64,000 nucleotides of DNA from Ignavibacteriales bacterium (GCA_026390815.1 JAPLFH010000003.1:43773-107772); one strand, 5' to 3'; positions 17,459 to 25,748 are shown, numbered from the stretch's first letter. The notes: generated by a model not told the origin, from the sequence alone. Numbers and translations are program-made.

Positions 17459-19462
17459 TTACATTTTCATAATAATTTTATTCTTTTTTTTTGAAATTAA
17501 TTCCTTTATTTCATTACTAACTTTTATATCTATCCCTATAATTTTTTCACTATACTTACTTAAAATTTTAGGTTTTAAATAATAATTTGAAAATAATATT
17601 GAGCCTATTATTTCAATACTAATTGCTGAAGCAATTATTTCAAATTTACTGTTTGATTGAATAAATAATATGACAATTGAAGTAAGAATTAATAAAACTA
17701 AAGGCAATATTAAAAAAATCATCAATTTGTTTTTTCTAAGTTTACCATCATATTCATCATGCAATTCTCCTTTTCTCCGATTTCTAAATTCTTCAATAAA
17801 TAAATCACGTTCTTTAATCATTTCTTCTTTCTCATCTTTTAAAAACTGATTTTCAATTTGCGATTTTTCAAGATCAGTTTTTATTTTTAATTTTTCATTC
17901 TGAAATTCTCTTCTTAAAAATAAACTTGCTTCTTCTTCACTGGCTCCGGAAATCCTTATTTTATTTAATTTTTGTGCAATTTCAGTAACTTTTTCATCCG
18001 GCAATTCATTTATCTGAATTTTAGTGTCAAGTATATACGACAAGTCAGCTAGAGTAAACGCATTTTTTTCGGGAATTAGTGATAATTTTATAACATCAAC
18101 AAAGAGTGGGGCAAAGCTTGTAGGATCAATATCAATATCATCAATGTAATAAACCATTAGATTTATTAATACGTCCATACTTATGGCTATTGGAAATTCA
18201 TCTCTAATTATATTTTCTATTGCATATTGCTTTATCGTCCCATCTTTGGTTAAAATCCAACAGTTTTCTTTTTTTCTTATAAATTGGGCACCTTGTAATA
18301 ATCCAGCGTCATGAATTAGTGCATTTTCTCTTCTTGGTCTATTCCACCTTTTAATATTTATTTCATTTATTCTATTTTTTATAGAATTATCTTGTGAAGC
18401 TTTACATACAATCATGTTAACCTCATCATCATCTAATAATTCTATTTTCAATCTATTAAAAAATCTATCCGGTATTTTATATAATGAGTTAAAAAATTGT
18501 GTAATTTCTTCTTCATCAGTTTGGTTTCTTTTAATTAAAGTCCTTATATAACAGTCATCAACCTTCATCAAAACTTCTATTGAATAATTCTTAAAAACAT
18601 TTAATACTTCTATTTTTTTATTTTCAATAACTCTTTGATATTCTTTTCGGCTAATTGGGAGATGTTTTGTCTTAATACCATATTTCAAAAAAATATTTTC
18701 CATATTTTCTAATGATTTGGAAAATTCGTATCCCTCAAGTCCTAATATCATTAAAATATTTGTATCCAATATTAAGGTTGCATTTTTTAGATATTCCAGT
18801 GAAAGATTGTCCCCAAATAATCTTGCCGTAAGTAAAGTTGTAGAAAATTTTGATGTGCCATATGCCCATAACAAATTAATATCTTCACTTCTATCACTAT
18901 CAAGAAATTTCAAATATTGCTTCGCCAACCAATTTTTATCTTTATCTGAAATAGTATTATAATTGTTAAAACTACTTTCTATTAATTCTCTAATTCTTAA
19001 AGTATTCTTGGAAAATTCTGTAGGATTTTTACAGATTTCATGGATCCATTCATAACTAAATTTCTCAAAAAAAGTGATTGTTAAATCTTCAAACCAATTT
19101 CTAACGATACTTTTATCACATTCTGTATTTTCAAACCAATTTTCTATAACATTTTGATGGCAAATTTCATTTTCATTAAACGCACTCTCTATCTTTACTC
19201 TATAATTATTATCAAAATAGAATCCTTCATCTTTGTGAAAAATTTTGTTTTCATTTATTAATTCTTCAATGGATTTATCAAAATCCTTCTTACTAATTTT
19301 GGTATGTGTTATATTATTTAGTTCTTCTTTTAATAAATTTCTTTTTACACCTTCACCACAGACAAATATTAATTTTAAAATTAATTGTGAAAGTGCAATA
19401 CTTGATAGAGATTTAAATGTATTGTCATGTTTAAGATAAAGTGTTAGTAGTTTTTTCTTCAT
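17459..19462 (-). CDS. PIN-like nuclease with N-terminal winged-helix-like region, coiled coil and two membrane helices
   Basis: A 667-residue protein (numbers here count a further 5 residues from a weaker TTG at 19477). Residues ~10-100 look like a winged helix. A PIN-like domain follows: LILDTNILMI with D238, RKEY with E279, NALIHDAGLL with D390 and ILTKDG with D412, giving the expected acidic residues. A charged coiled coil lies at ~515-575 and two membrane helices at ~584-606 and ~611-632, so it is probably anchored with the nuclease in the cytoplasm. The ATG at 19462 has GGAAG upstream. It heads the cluster, 85 bases before the small membrane protein. RNA cleavage is a family inference. 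Confidence 0.65.
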   Translation of the reverse strand: MKKKLLTLYLKHDNTFKSLSSIALSQLILKLIFVCGEGVKRNLLKEELNNITHTKISKKDFDKSIEELINENKIFHKDEGFYFDNNYRVKIESAFNENEICHQNVIENWFENTECDKSIVRNWFEDLTITFFEKFSYEWIHEICKNPTEFSKNTLRIRELIESSFNNYNTISDKDKNWLAKQYLKFLDSDRSEDINLLWAYGTSKFSTTLLTARLFGDNLSLEYLKNATLILDTNILMILGLEGYEFSKSLENMENIFLKYGIKTKHLPISRKEYQRVIENKKIEVLNVFKNYSIEVLMKVDDCYIRTLIKRNQTDEEEITQFFNSLYKIPDRFFNRLKIELLDDDEVNMIVCKASQDNSIKNRINEINIKRWNRPRRENALIHDAGLLQGAQFIRKKENCWILTKDGTIKQYAIENIIRDEFPIAISMDVLINLMVYYIDDIDIDPTSFAPLFVDVIKLSLIPEKNAFTLADLSYILDTKIQINELPDEKVTEIAQKLNKIRISGASEEEASLFLRREFQNEKLKIKTDLEKSQIENQFLKDEKEEMIKERDLFIEEFRNRRKGELHDEYDGKLRKNKLMIFLILPLVLLILTSIVILFIQSNSKFEIIASAISIEIIGSILFSNYYLKPKILSKYSEKIIGIDIKVSNEIKELISKKKNKIIMKM

Positions 19463-19534
19463 ACTTTTTCTTCCCAAAACCTATAAAGATTTAAGTACTT
19501 CTACCGATAATAATATTGGGTACCTAAATATTGC

Positions 19535-19574
19535 ATGGTGGAGCTGGATGGATTTCCTCTCCACCATTTTTTTT
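19535..19574 (+). terminator. hairpin with T-run at the edge of the PIN/kinase cluster
   Basis: ATGGTGGAG (19535-19543) and CTCCACCAT (19559-19567) form a 9-bp stem followed by eight T on the plus strand. No plus-strand gene precedes it, so it may instead insulate the two minus-strand units on either side, or be a remnant boundary of an inserted segment. Confidence 0.45.
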
Positions 19575-19586
19575 GTTGATATAATT

Positions 19587-19790
19587 TCATTTCTTCCTAT
19601 TATACGGTGATTGATTAGTAGGTTTCAAAGAAATCTTTTCTTCGCTTGCCTTTGACTGAACTGCTCCTTCAGTTCTACCTAATTTTAATCCAATTACTCT
19701 TGTCGGTGTATTTTGTTTTGCCAATTGTTTTAATTGGCTAACCTCATTTGGTGTCCATACTTTACCGCTGTTTCTTGTTGATTTAGACAT
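19587..19790 (-). CDS. small SANT/Myb-like helix-turn-helix protein
   Basis: A 67-residue protein with the pattern WTPNEVSQLKQLAKQNTPTR then VIGLKLGRTEGAVQSKA and a basic end LKPTNQSPYNRKK. This small SANT-like helix-turn-helix is common in Bacteroidota-type genomes and presumably binds DNA, but I know of no assigned role. It lies downstream of the coiled-coil gene, with a 131-base gap. Conservation of the pattern supports a real gene despite its length. Confidence 0.75.
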   Translation of the reverse strand: MSKSTRNSGKVWTPNEVSQLKQLAKQNTPTRVIGLKLGRTEGAVQSKASEEKISLKPTNQSPYNRKK

Positions 19791-19921
19791 AATTTAATCT
19801 CCAATGAATTTTAAAATTTTTTAATTTCTCCACCTCCCTTTCAGAGGTAGAGTATTCTAACTCATCCTTTTTCCACAATCTTATTCTTAAATGCGTTCAC
19901 GCATTCTTTAATTACAAACTT

Positions 19922-20644
19922 CTACGTTCCAGATGTACCTGTTCCACTTCCATCACCACCAACAGGTATAGCAGGTTCTTCTTTTTTCCTGTGTCTTACA
20001 CCTAAGTTTTTAATACCTCGTGCGGTAATGTACTGGTTATAAAAATCGGAATTTTCATCTTTGTAAGATTCAACCAAGCCATCAATTTCCTCCTTAAGCA
20101 GCAGGCTTGCCTGTTCAAACAGTACATTAAGGGATTTTCTTGCACCACCACGTTCGCTGTAACCGGTTCCCTGCTCACCGATAGTTAATTCAAACCGTTT
20201 AATTTTAGCATCAAGCAAATCAATTTCCACTTGCTTAATGCCGTACTTTTCAAGTTTTGCAAGGTGTTCAACGGCTTTCTTACGGATCGATTCTGCCCTA
20301 TCAATTAATTCCCTGTCGCGCAGTTTTTTAATTTCATATTCCTTAAAACCTATTAGCGCTTTAAGGTCCTCAACTGCATTCCTGCGGGCATAAACAAAAA
20401 ACTTACGGCTGAAAAGGATAACGTAATCTTCAAGATCCTCTTCAGCAGCGGTTTTTTCATCTGTTTTTCCGTTGGCTGCGTTGATGAGCATTTGGTTGGT
20501 TGTTTTAATATCAGCTATGAGCTGGTTTAATTCAGCCTCACTCTCAGCAAACTGCTGGATACTTGAAGTGATTTCCTGGTTTTCTTTTAATAAACCAGAA
20601 ACATTTTCGAACATACGGAGCGAGTTTTCTTCACTATTTTTCAT
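19922..20644 (-). CDS. charged helical/coiled-coil protein of unknown function
   Basis: A 240-residue, almost entirely helical, highly charged protein without signal peptide or membrane segments. It ends in a conserved-looking FYNQYITARGIKNLGVRHRK followed by a Gly/Thr-rich tail (GGDGSGTGTSGT). I do not recognise a named domain. Directly upstream of its start begins a long 21-bp tandem array, an arrangement repeated by the gene at 62741-63106, whose protein also ends in a basic KK tail. A GGGAG-like site lies upstream of the ATG. The link to the array is positional only. Confidence 0.7.
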   Translation of the reverse strand: MKNSEENSLRMFENVSGLLKENQEITSSIQQFAESEAELNQLIADIKTTNQMLINAANGKTDEKTAAEEDLEDYVILFSRKFFVYARRNAVEDLKALIGFKEYEIKKLRDRELIDRAESIRKKAVEHLAKLEKYGIKQVEIDLLDAKIKRFELTIGEQGTGYSERGGARKSLNVLFEQASLLLKEEIDGLVESYKDENSDFYNQYITARGIKNLGVRHRKKEEPAIPVGGDGSGTGTSGT

Positions 20645-20700
20645 ATCAACTCCCTTTTTTAGTTATGATAAATAGAATGCCATTTGGCTTATTTACTTTA

Positions 20701-21065
20701 AAAAGCTCTATTTTGTTGCAAAATCCACACTTTTATTATAAAAACTCCTTATTTCTTGTTTTAAACTCATCATTTCCATTTTTAAACTGGTCATTTCCAA
20801 TTTCCAATTACTCATTTCCAATTTCCAACTACCCATTTCTAATTTCTAATTGCTCATTTCCAGTTTCTAATTGCTCATTTCCAATTTCTAATTACTCATT
20901 TCTAATTTCTAATTACCTATTTCCAATTTCCAACTACCCATTTCTAATTTCCAATTACTCATTTCCAATTTCTAATTATCTATTTCCAATTTCCAATTAC
21001 TCATTTCCAATTTCTAATAACCCATTTCCAATTTCCAATTACCCATTTCCAATTTCTAATTATCA
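20701..21065. repeat. 21-bp tandem array A (about 16-17 units)
   Basis: Units of 21 bp follow one another from about 20701 to 21065. The typical unit is CTAAT-TACTC-ATTTCC plus AATTT; the first four or five units nearest the gene are diverged (AAAAC-TCCTT, TAAAC-TCATC, TAAAC-TGGTC). In the later part each unit is three related 7-mers. Positions 6-10 vary most between units while the flanks stay constant. A plus-strand open frame across it merely translates the repeat into heptads. It lies about 60-125 bases upstream of the 240-residue gene. Confidence 0.85.
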
Positions 21066-21177
21066 ATTAATATTTTTATGTGCAAAGAATAAAAACAGAA
21101 AAAAAACATTTATAAACAAAATATATTTTTCTTATATCGCCACTTACTTTATACTATTTTATTATGACCAGTATTAA

Positions 21178-21640
21178 AAAGTAAATAGCACTGTACAAAT
21201 TCTTTTTTCATTGAGGATGTTTTTGAGTAGTGTGTGTTAAGCCCCTCCCCAACTTTTTGAAGATTCTTAAAATTTTTACTGTAAGAACAAATTAGAAAAG
21301 AAAAATCCTGCTGCTAATAATTTCTTCAATCGTATTTTTATTTCAATTAAGGCAGGATTGTCTTTTTTCTAAACGCAAACTGTAAAATTAAAACTTTAAA
21401 GTCAAGTATAATTTAAATAATATTTGAAGTTTTCAATGGAACATGGATGAAGCGGATTTTTTATGATCAGCACTGATTAATGAAATTTAAAATAGCCTAT
21501 ATGCAAACAATTGTTTAATTGCTCAATTGTTAAATTGTTGTTTGAAATATCAGTTGGTGTTTTATTATTTAATAATTTATCAACGCAACAATTTATTTCT
21601 TTGTATTCTTTATCACTTGTAATTATTATTTAAAATCGTT
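21178..21640. other. intergenic stretch with small inverted repeats, no gene seen
   Basis: No convincing reading frame. Two inverted repeats are visible: AATCCTGC (near 21305) with GCAGGATT (near 21352), and CAAACAATTG with a matching CAATTG...TTGTTTG between 21503 and 21543. The first ends near a T-run and could act as a terminator; the second looks like a decayed palindromic element. There is no trace of the missing 5' end of the cysteine desulfurase here. Confidence 0.5.
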
Positions 21641-21694
21641 TATTATAAGAAACTTCTGAAAAATTAATAATTAGTTGAGTGTCATTCCCACGAA

Positions 21695-21713
21695 CCTGCC
21701 AGCAGTAGGCGGG
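21695..21713. repeat. 19-bp palindromic insert
   Basis: CCTGCCAGCAGTAGGCGGG sits between ATTCCCACGAA and AGTGGGAAT. Removing it restores a continuous hairpin ATTCCCACGAAAGTGGGAAT. The same outer hairpin at 63638 carries four tandem inserts at the same point. Confidence 0.75.
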
Positions 21714-21929
21714 AGTGGGAATCTAAAATAAAATCAATGGATTCCTGCTTTCGCACATAGGCGTTAACCCAAGGGTTTCAATTACTGATTAATAAACTGT
21801 TAATTATTTTATTTTTCGGTTAAATTATTGTTTTATTATATCATGCCTACGGCATTTTGCTCTATTTATTCTTTCTGTTTCTACAATTATATCATCCCTC
21901 TGGGATGAAGAAATATACATCCCGATAGG

Positions 21930-21948
21930 CTTGTCTGCTGCAAGCAGG
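21930..21948. repeat. 19-bp palindromic insert
   Basis: CTTGTCTGCTGCAAGCAGG interrupts CATCCCGATAGG^GATG. An uninterrupted relative of this hairpin, CATCCCTCTGGGATG, lies at about 21892-21906. Confidence 0.75.
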
Positions 21949-22001
21949 GATGAAATATTTATAGAAAAATGAATAAAAAAAGCAAATAAAATCCCTTTAG
22001 G

Positions 22002-22020
22002 CTTGCCTGCTGCAAGCAGG
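22002..22020. repeat. 19-bp palindromic insert
   Basis: CTTGCCTGCTGCAAGCAGG interrupts ATCCCTTTAGG^GATGAT at the same relative point as the copy at 21930. It is identical in sequence to the copy at 63766-63784. Confidence 0.75.
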
Positions 22021-22126
22021 GATGATATATAAAAACCTTATTTATTCTGAAATCAAAACAATTGTACCAATTTTGATTGAAAAACATAATCCTTAAGTTG
22101 ACGCCTATGTGCTTTCGCAGGAATGA

Positions 22127-23227
22127 CAGATTGAAATTTTCAGAAGTTTCTATAAAAGAAACAAAAGTTCAAGTAAAGATCATTCCTTTGGCTGGATTGC
22201 AGAGGAAGCAGTAAAAAACTCACGGGAAATTATTGCTGACTTTATTAATGCAAAACCAAATGAAATAATTTTTACTTCCGGAACCACGGAATCTAATAAT
22301 CAGATAATATTTGGACTTGCAGAAAACTATGGACATTTAAAGAATCATTTTATTGCTACACAAATTGAACATCCTTCTGTCCTGGAACCGCTTAAAATTT
22401 TACAGCGAAAAGGTTTTTCCGTTACCTTGCTTTCAGTTGATGAGTATGGCAGAATAAATTTAGATGAGTTGAGATCTGCCATTACAGAAAAAACATTGCT
22501 CGTTTCCATTATGACGGCAAATAATGAGATTGGTACAATTCAACCGATTAAAGAAATTGGAGAAATCTGTAAAGAAAATAATGTCTTATTCCATACTGAT
22601 GCAGCGCAGGCAATTGGTAAAATAGATTTTGATGTAAATAAATTTAATGTTGACTTTACTTCTTTCAGCGCACATAAAAATTATGGACCAAAAGGCGTAG
22701 GGGCATTATTCATTAAAGATAAAAATCCTAAAATTAAATTAGCTCCGCTTTTGTACGGAGGCGGGCAGGAAAATAACAATCGACCAGGAACTTTGAATGT
22801 ACCCGGTATTGTTGGATTTGGGAAATGCATCGAAATATCAAAACAAGTTATGCCGGAAGAAAGCAAACGAATTAAAAAACTGCGTGACAAATTATTAAAA
22901 AGTATTACTTCCGAAACTGATGATGTGCATTTAAATGGTCATCCGGTTGAAAGATTACCCAATAATCTTAGTTTAAGTTTTGGGAAAATTAATATCAATT
23001 CCTTAATTTTACAGTTGAAAGATATAGCTTATTCAACAGGTTCCGCCTGCGCTTCAGGGGAATCTGAACCCAGTTATGTACTGAAAGCAATTGGGGTAAA
23101 AAAGGAACTCCTTCATTCAACTTTTCGTTTTGGTTTAGGTAGATCAACAACTGAAGAAGAGATCGATTTTTGTATAAGTAAAATATCCGGTGCGATTAAT
23201 AACATAAAGTTACAAATGATCCATTAA
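22127..23227 (+). pseudogene. cysteine desulfurase (IscS/NifS-like), 5'-truncated
   Basis: PLP enzyme that moves sulfur from cysteine to Fe-S assembly. The frame is homologous from about 22157 (NKSSSKDHSFGW, then EIIFTSGTTESNN), and keeps the PLP lysine region SFSAHKNYGPKG and the catalytic-cysteine loop STGSACASGESEPS. The first ~45 residues, including the DNAATT segment, are missing: upstream the frame runs into a miniature element and a stop at 22124. No ATG/GTG/TTG occurs before the TTG at 22427, which would lose still more. Probably inactive, unless translated from a non-standard start. Downstream genes iscA and a small gene remain intact. Confidence 0.85.
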
Positions 23228-23245
23228 CAAAATAAACGGAAAGGC

Positions 23246-23548
23246 ATGTTTAAAACTAAAGAACTAGAATTTTTAATGCAGAATGAAGATTTATTTTTCA
23301 ATTTTCTAAAAGAAAAATACCATGTATTTAATAACTCAAATATTTTTCTTCGCGATATTCAATACGGTGTAGTTAGCTTTTTCGAAAAGCGGGATATAAA
23401 ACTTAATTTTACACAGGTAGAGAAGTTTTCAGATTCAATAATCTTATCCTTTGAGGAAAAAAATATTTTGAGCAGATTAACAAATAATACCTGGAAAGTA
23501 AACTTATCCAAAGAAAATATTGTTGTTAAATCAGAAGCAATAATTTAA
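23246..23548 (+). CDS. hypothetical protein in the Fe-S gene run
   Basis: A 100-residue, mixed helix/strand protein (MFKTKELEFLMQNEDLFFNF...) with no recognised domain. It lies 18 bases after the desulfurase stop and 23 bases before iscA, with GGAAAGG upstream of its ATG, so it is probably co-transcribed. The position suggests a link to Fe-S assembly or maturation, but nothing in the sequence (no cysteines suited to metal binding) shows this directly. Confidence 0.65.
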   Translation: MFKTKELEFLMQNEDLFFNFLKEKYHVFNNSNIFLRDIQYGVVSFFEKRDIKLNFTQVEKFSDSIILSFEEKNILSRLTNNTWKVNLSKENIVVKSEAII

Positions 23549-23571
23549 AATTATTCTAAAAGGAATAAAAT

Positions 23572-23925
23572 ATGTCGGAAGTAACAATTCAAGCTAATGA
23601 AATTAACGTAACTTCTAAAGCATTGGACCAGATAAGAAGAATTAAAGAAGAGAACAGCATTCCTGATGACCAGGGATTGCGCATTGGTGTAAAAGGCGGC
23701 GGTTGTAGTGGATTATCTTATTCGATGGGATTTGATACAACAGTAAAAGATGGTGATAAGATAATTCAGTTTGAAGAGCTCAAATTATTAGTAGATGGTA
23801 AAAGTCTTTTTTATTTAACGGGCACTGAACTGGACTTTTCTGATGGATTAAATGGAAAAGGATTTGTATTCAACAATCCAAATGCTGCTAAAACCTGTGG
23901 ATGCGGACAGTCATTCGGTGTTTAG
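23572..23925 (+). CDS. IscA/SufA/ErpA-type iron-sulfur carrier
   Basis: A-type carrier delivering Fe-S clusters to target proteins. The 117-residue protein has the three expected cysteines: one in GVKGGGCSGLSYSMGFD and two in the C-terminal CGCGQSF. Length and motif spacing are normal. An AAAGGA ribosome binding site precedes the ATG. It follows the truncated cysteine desulfurase and a small gene, forming the remains of an isc-like operon. Which A-type subfamily it belongs to cannot be decided. Confidence 0.92.
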   Translation: MSEVTIQANEINVTSKALDQIRRIKEENSIPDDQGLRIGVKGGGCSGLSYSMGFDTTVKDGDKIIQFEELKLLVDGKSLFYLTGTELDFSDGLNGKGFVFNNPNAAKTCGCGQSFGV

Positions 23926-24024
23926 CGTAAGCAGTTAAATATTTGTTCTCCGTTTCACCGATTCTCCCATTCCCCGTTTCTTTTTTAAGCGGGTCTTTTT
24001 GATGTTATAAATTAGAGGGCATTA

Positions 24025-24756
24025 ATGAAAAGAAGAAATTTTTTATTTTCTGCGGGATTAATCCCATTCGCAGTTACAGCGGATAAATTATCAATTCTTA
24101 CAAACAAAATTTCAAAAAATATAAATGAAAGGAATAGTAATATGTCTAAGTTCGAATTACCGAAACTCTCCTATGAATATAATGCATTAGAACCTTATAT
24201 AGATAAAACAACAATGGAAATCCACCACGATAAACACCACGCTGCTTATGTTGCAAACCTGAACAAAGCTGTTGAAGGAAGTGAAATGGAAAAACTTTCT
24301 TTGGAAGAACTTATAAAGTCAGTTTCAAAATTTCCTGTGGCAGTAAGGAATAATGGCGGCGGGCATTTTAACCACACAATGTTCTGGGAATTATTAAAAC
24401 AAAATAATGGAGGCAAACCTTCTGGTATTTTGGGCGATAAGATAAACTCTGATTTTGGTTCTTTTGATGATTTTAAAAAGAAGTTTTCTGATGCAGCCAT
24501 TGGTAGATTTGGTTCTGGCTGGGCATGGTTAATTTTAAAAAGTGATGGGAAACTTGAAATAACCTCTACGCCAAACCAGGATAATCCCTTAATGGATGTA
24601 GTTGAAGTAAAAGGTATTCCAATTTTAACACTCGATGTTTGGGAGCATGCATATTATCTTAAATATCAAAACAGAAGACCGGAGTATGTTACAAACTTCT
24701 GGAATGTTGTAAATTGGGATGAAGTTTCCAAAAGATTGCAAACTGCAAGTAAATAA
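24025..24756 (+). CDS. Fe/Mn superoxide dismutase with optional Tat-like leader
   Basis: Converts superoxide to peroxide and oxygen. Metal ligands are visible: His in MEIHHDKHH, His in FNHTMFWE, and Asp/His in [17 protein letters not shown] is also typical. The full 243-residue frame starts [19 protein letters not shown], a twin-arginine-like leader. A second ATG at 24142 ([14 protein letters not shown]), which matches the usual SOD start, has its own AAAGGA site, so cytoplasmic and exported forms might both be made. The longer start has GAGGG upstream. Metal (Fe or Mn) is not determinable here. Confidence 0.93.
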   Translation: MKRRNFLFSAGLIPFAVTADKLSILTNKISKNINERNSNMSKFELPKLSYEYNALEPYIDKTTMEIHHDKHHAAYVANLNKAVEGSEMEKLSLEELIKSVSKFPVAVRNNGGGHFNHTMFWELLKQNNGGKPSGILGDKINSDFGSFDDFKKKFSDAAIGRFGSGWAWLILKSDGKLEITSTPNQDNPLMDVVEVKGIPILTLDVWEHAYYLKYQNRRPEYVTNFWNVVNWDEVSKRLQTASK

Positions 24757-24778
24757 TTTCTCTTTCTCCTGAATAATA

Positions 24779-24816
24779 AAATGCCTGAATGATTTTATAT
24801 CTTCGGGCATTTTGTT
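24779..24816 (+). terminator. hairpin terminator after superoxide dismutase
   Basis: AAAATGCCTGAA (from 24779) pairs with TTCGGGCATTTT, followed by a T-rich end (GTTT). It sits 22 bases after the sod stop. The rest of the gap to 25103 shows only decayed AT-rich repeats of the GAAATCCGAAA type and no gene. Confidence 0.7.
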
Positions 24817-25103
24817 TATTACTACATCAAATCACAGAATCTCAAAGAAAAATATTTTATAATGGTTTGTGATTGATAATCATTTTTCAAATTCGAAATC
24901 CGAAACAATAAATACTCAACAATTTCAAATATTTAATTTTCAAAATGTTATAAAAAGTTTAATTGAATTTGATCTTTATAATTTATGTTTGTTTAGGATT
25001 TCGGAATTAGGATTTAGTATATAATTCGTTTCGTTCAGCAGTGTAAGATGAAGAAAAAATTATTATATTGTTTTCCAGAAGAAAATGGATTGATCCAAAC
25101 TAA

Positions 25104-25724
25104 ATGCAAAAGATATTTTTATTTCCACTTCAGCTTGTAATTTTTCCCGGGTCTTTTTATCCCCTTCACATTTTTGAAGAGCGGTATAAAAGGATGATTA
25201 ATTTATGTCTTGAGACTAACAAGGGATTTGGAATTATTGTAAAAGTTGGAGAAGAAAATGCTAAAGTTGGTTCTTATGTTGAGATTTCCCAAGTGATAAA
25301 AAAATATGCTGATGGAAAAATGGATATTATTGTAAAGGGTATTAGAAGGTTTGTAATTGTATCAGTTTCCTTGCACGATGATGGTTATTTAATTGCCAAC
25401 ACTCATCCATATTATGATATTAATTTTGAAATAAGCAAAAAATTGGTGGAAGAAATTTATAATAAATTTGTTGCTCTTATAAATAAAAGTGAATTGAAAT
25501 TGGATCAATCATTCTGGACAAGTTTATCACATGCACCGATTAAATCATTTAAAATTGCAGAGAAGACTGGCTTAACACTGGAACAGCAGCAAGAATTATT
25601 ACTAATACAGGATGAATCTTTAAGATTGAATGTTCTAAAAGAGCATCTGGAAAAATTGGAAAAACGTATATCTGAGAGTAAAACAATTAAAGAAATTATA
25701 ATGAGGGATGGGTTTTTAAATTAA
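25104..25724 (+). CDS. LON substrate-binding (N-terminal) domain protein
   Basis: A 206-residue protein consisting of the domain that precedes the ATPase in Lon protease, without ATPase or peptidase parts. Visible hallmarks are FLFPLQLVIFPGSFYPLHIF and EERYKRMI near the N-terminus and KYADGKMDIIVKGIRRF in the beta-barrel. Stand-alone versions are widespread; their function is uncertain. It converges on atpC with a short AT-rich gap. The start at 25104 gives the normal N-terminus. Confidence 0.88.
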   Translation: MQKIFLFPLQLVIFPGSFYPLHIFEERYKRMINLCLETNKGFGIIVKVGEENAKVGSYVEISQVIKKYADGKMDIIVKGIRRFVIVSVSLHDDGYLIANTHPYYDINFEISKKLVEEIYNKFVALINKSELKLDQSFWTSLSHAPIKSFKIAEKTGLTLEQQQELLLIQDESLRLNVLKEHLEKLEKRISESKTIKEIIMRDGFLN

Positions 25725-25748
25725 ACAATTCTTAAAAAAAAAAATTAA

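Larger units (their letters stand above)
21645..22155. mobile_element. miniature inverted-repeat element (about 510 bp, non-coding)
   Basis: A perfect 15-bp inverted repeat, AGAAACTTCTGAAAA at 21648-21662 and its complement at 22137-22151, bounds the segment. Just inside lie TGTCATTCC motifs and a second inverted pair GCACATAGGCGT (21753-21764) and ACGCCTATGTGC (22101-22112). The interior has short hairpins (ATGCCTACGGCAT, CATCCCTCTGGGATG) and three 19-bp palindromic inserts. No transposase frame is present. Its right end runs straight into a cysteine desulfurase lacking its N-terminus, so insertion or deletion here probably broke that gene. Confidence 0.6.

Noticed and set aside
20701..21065. 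CRISPR array
   Set aside because: Units are 21 bp with no unique spacers of 25-40 bp, and no cas genes are present. The same holds for array B at 63243-63515.
20665..21177. Plus-strand open frame of 170 codons rich in repeated Pro-Ile-Ser-Asn-Tyr heptads
   Set aside because: It only translates the 21-bp tandem array; there is no ribosome binding site, signal or flanking unique domain, and the repeat drifts without regard to codons.
22427..23227. Intact cysteine desulfurase starting at TTG 22427
   Set aside because: Clear homology extends about 90 codons upstream of 22427 in the same frame without a start codon, so this would be an internal fragment of a truncated gene.
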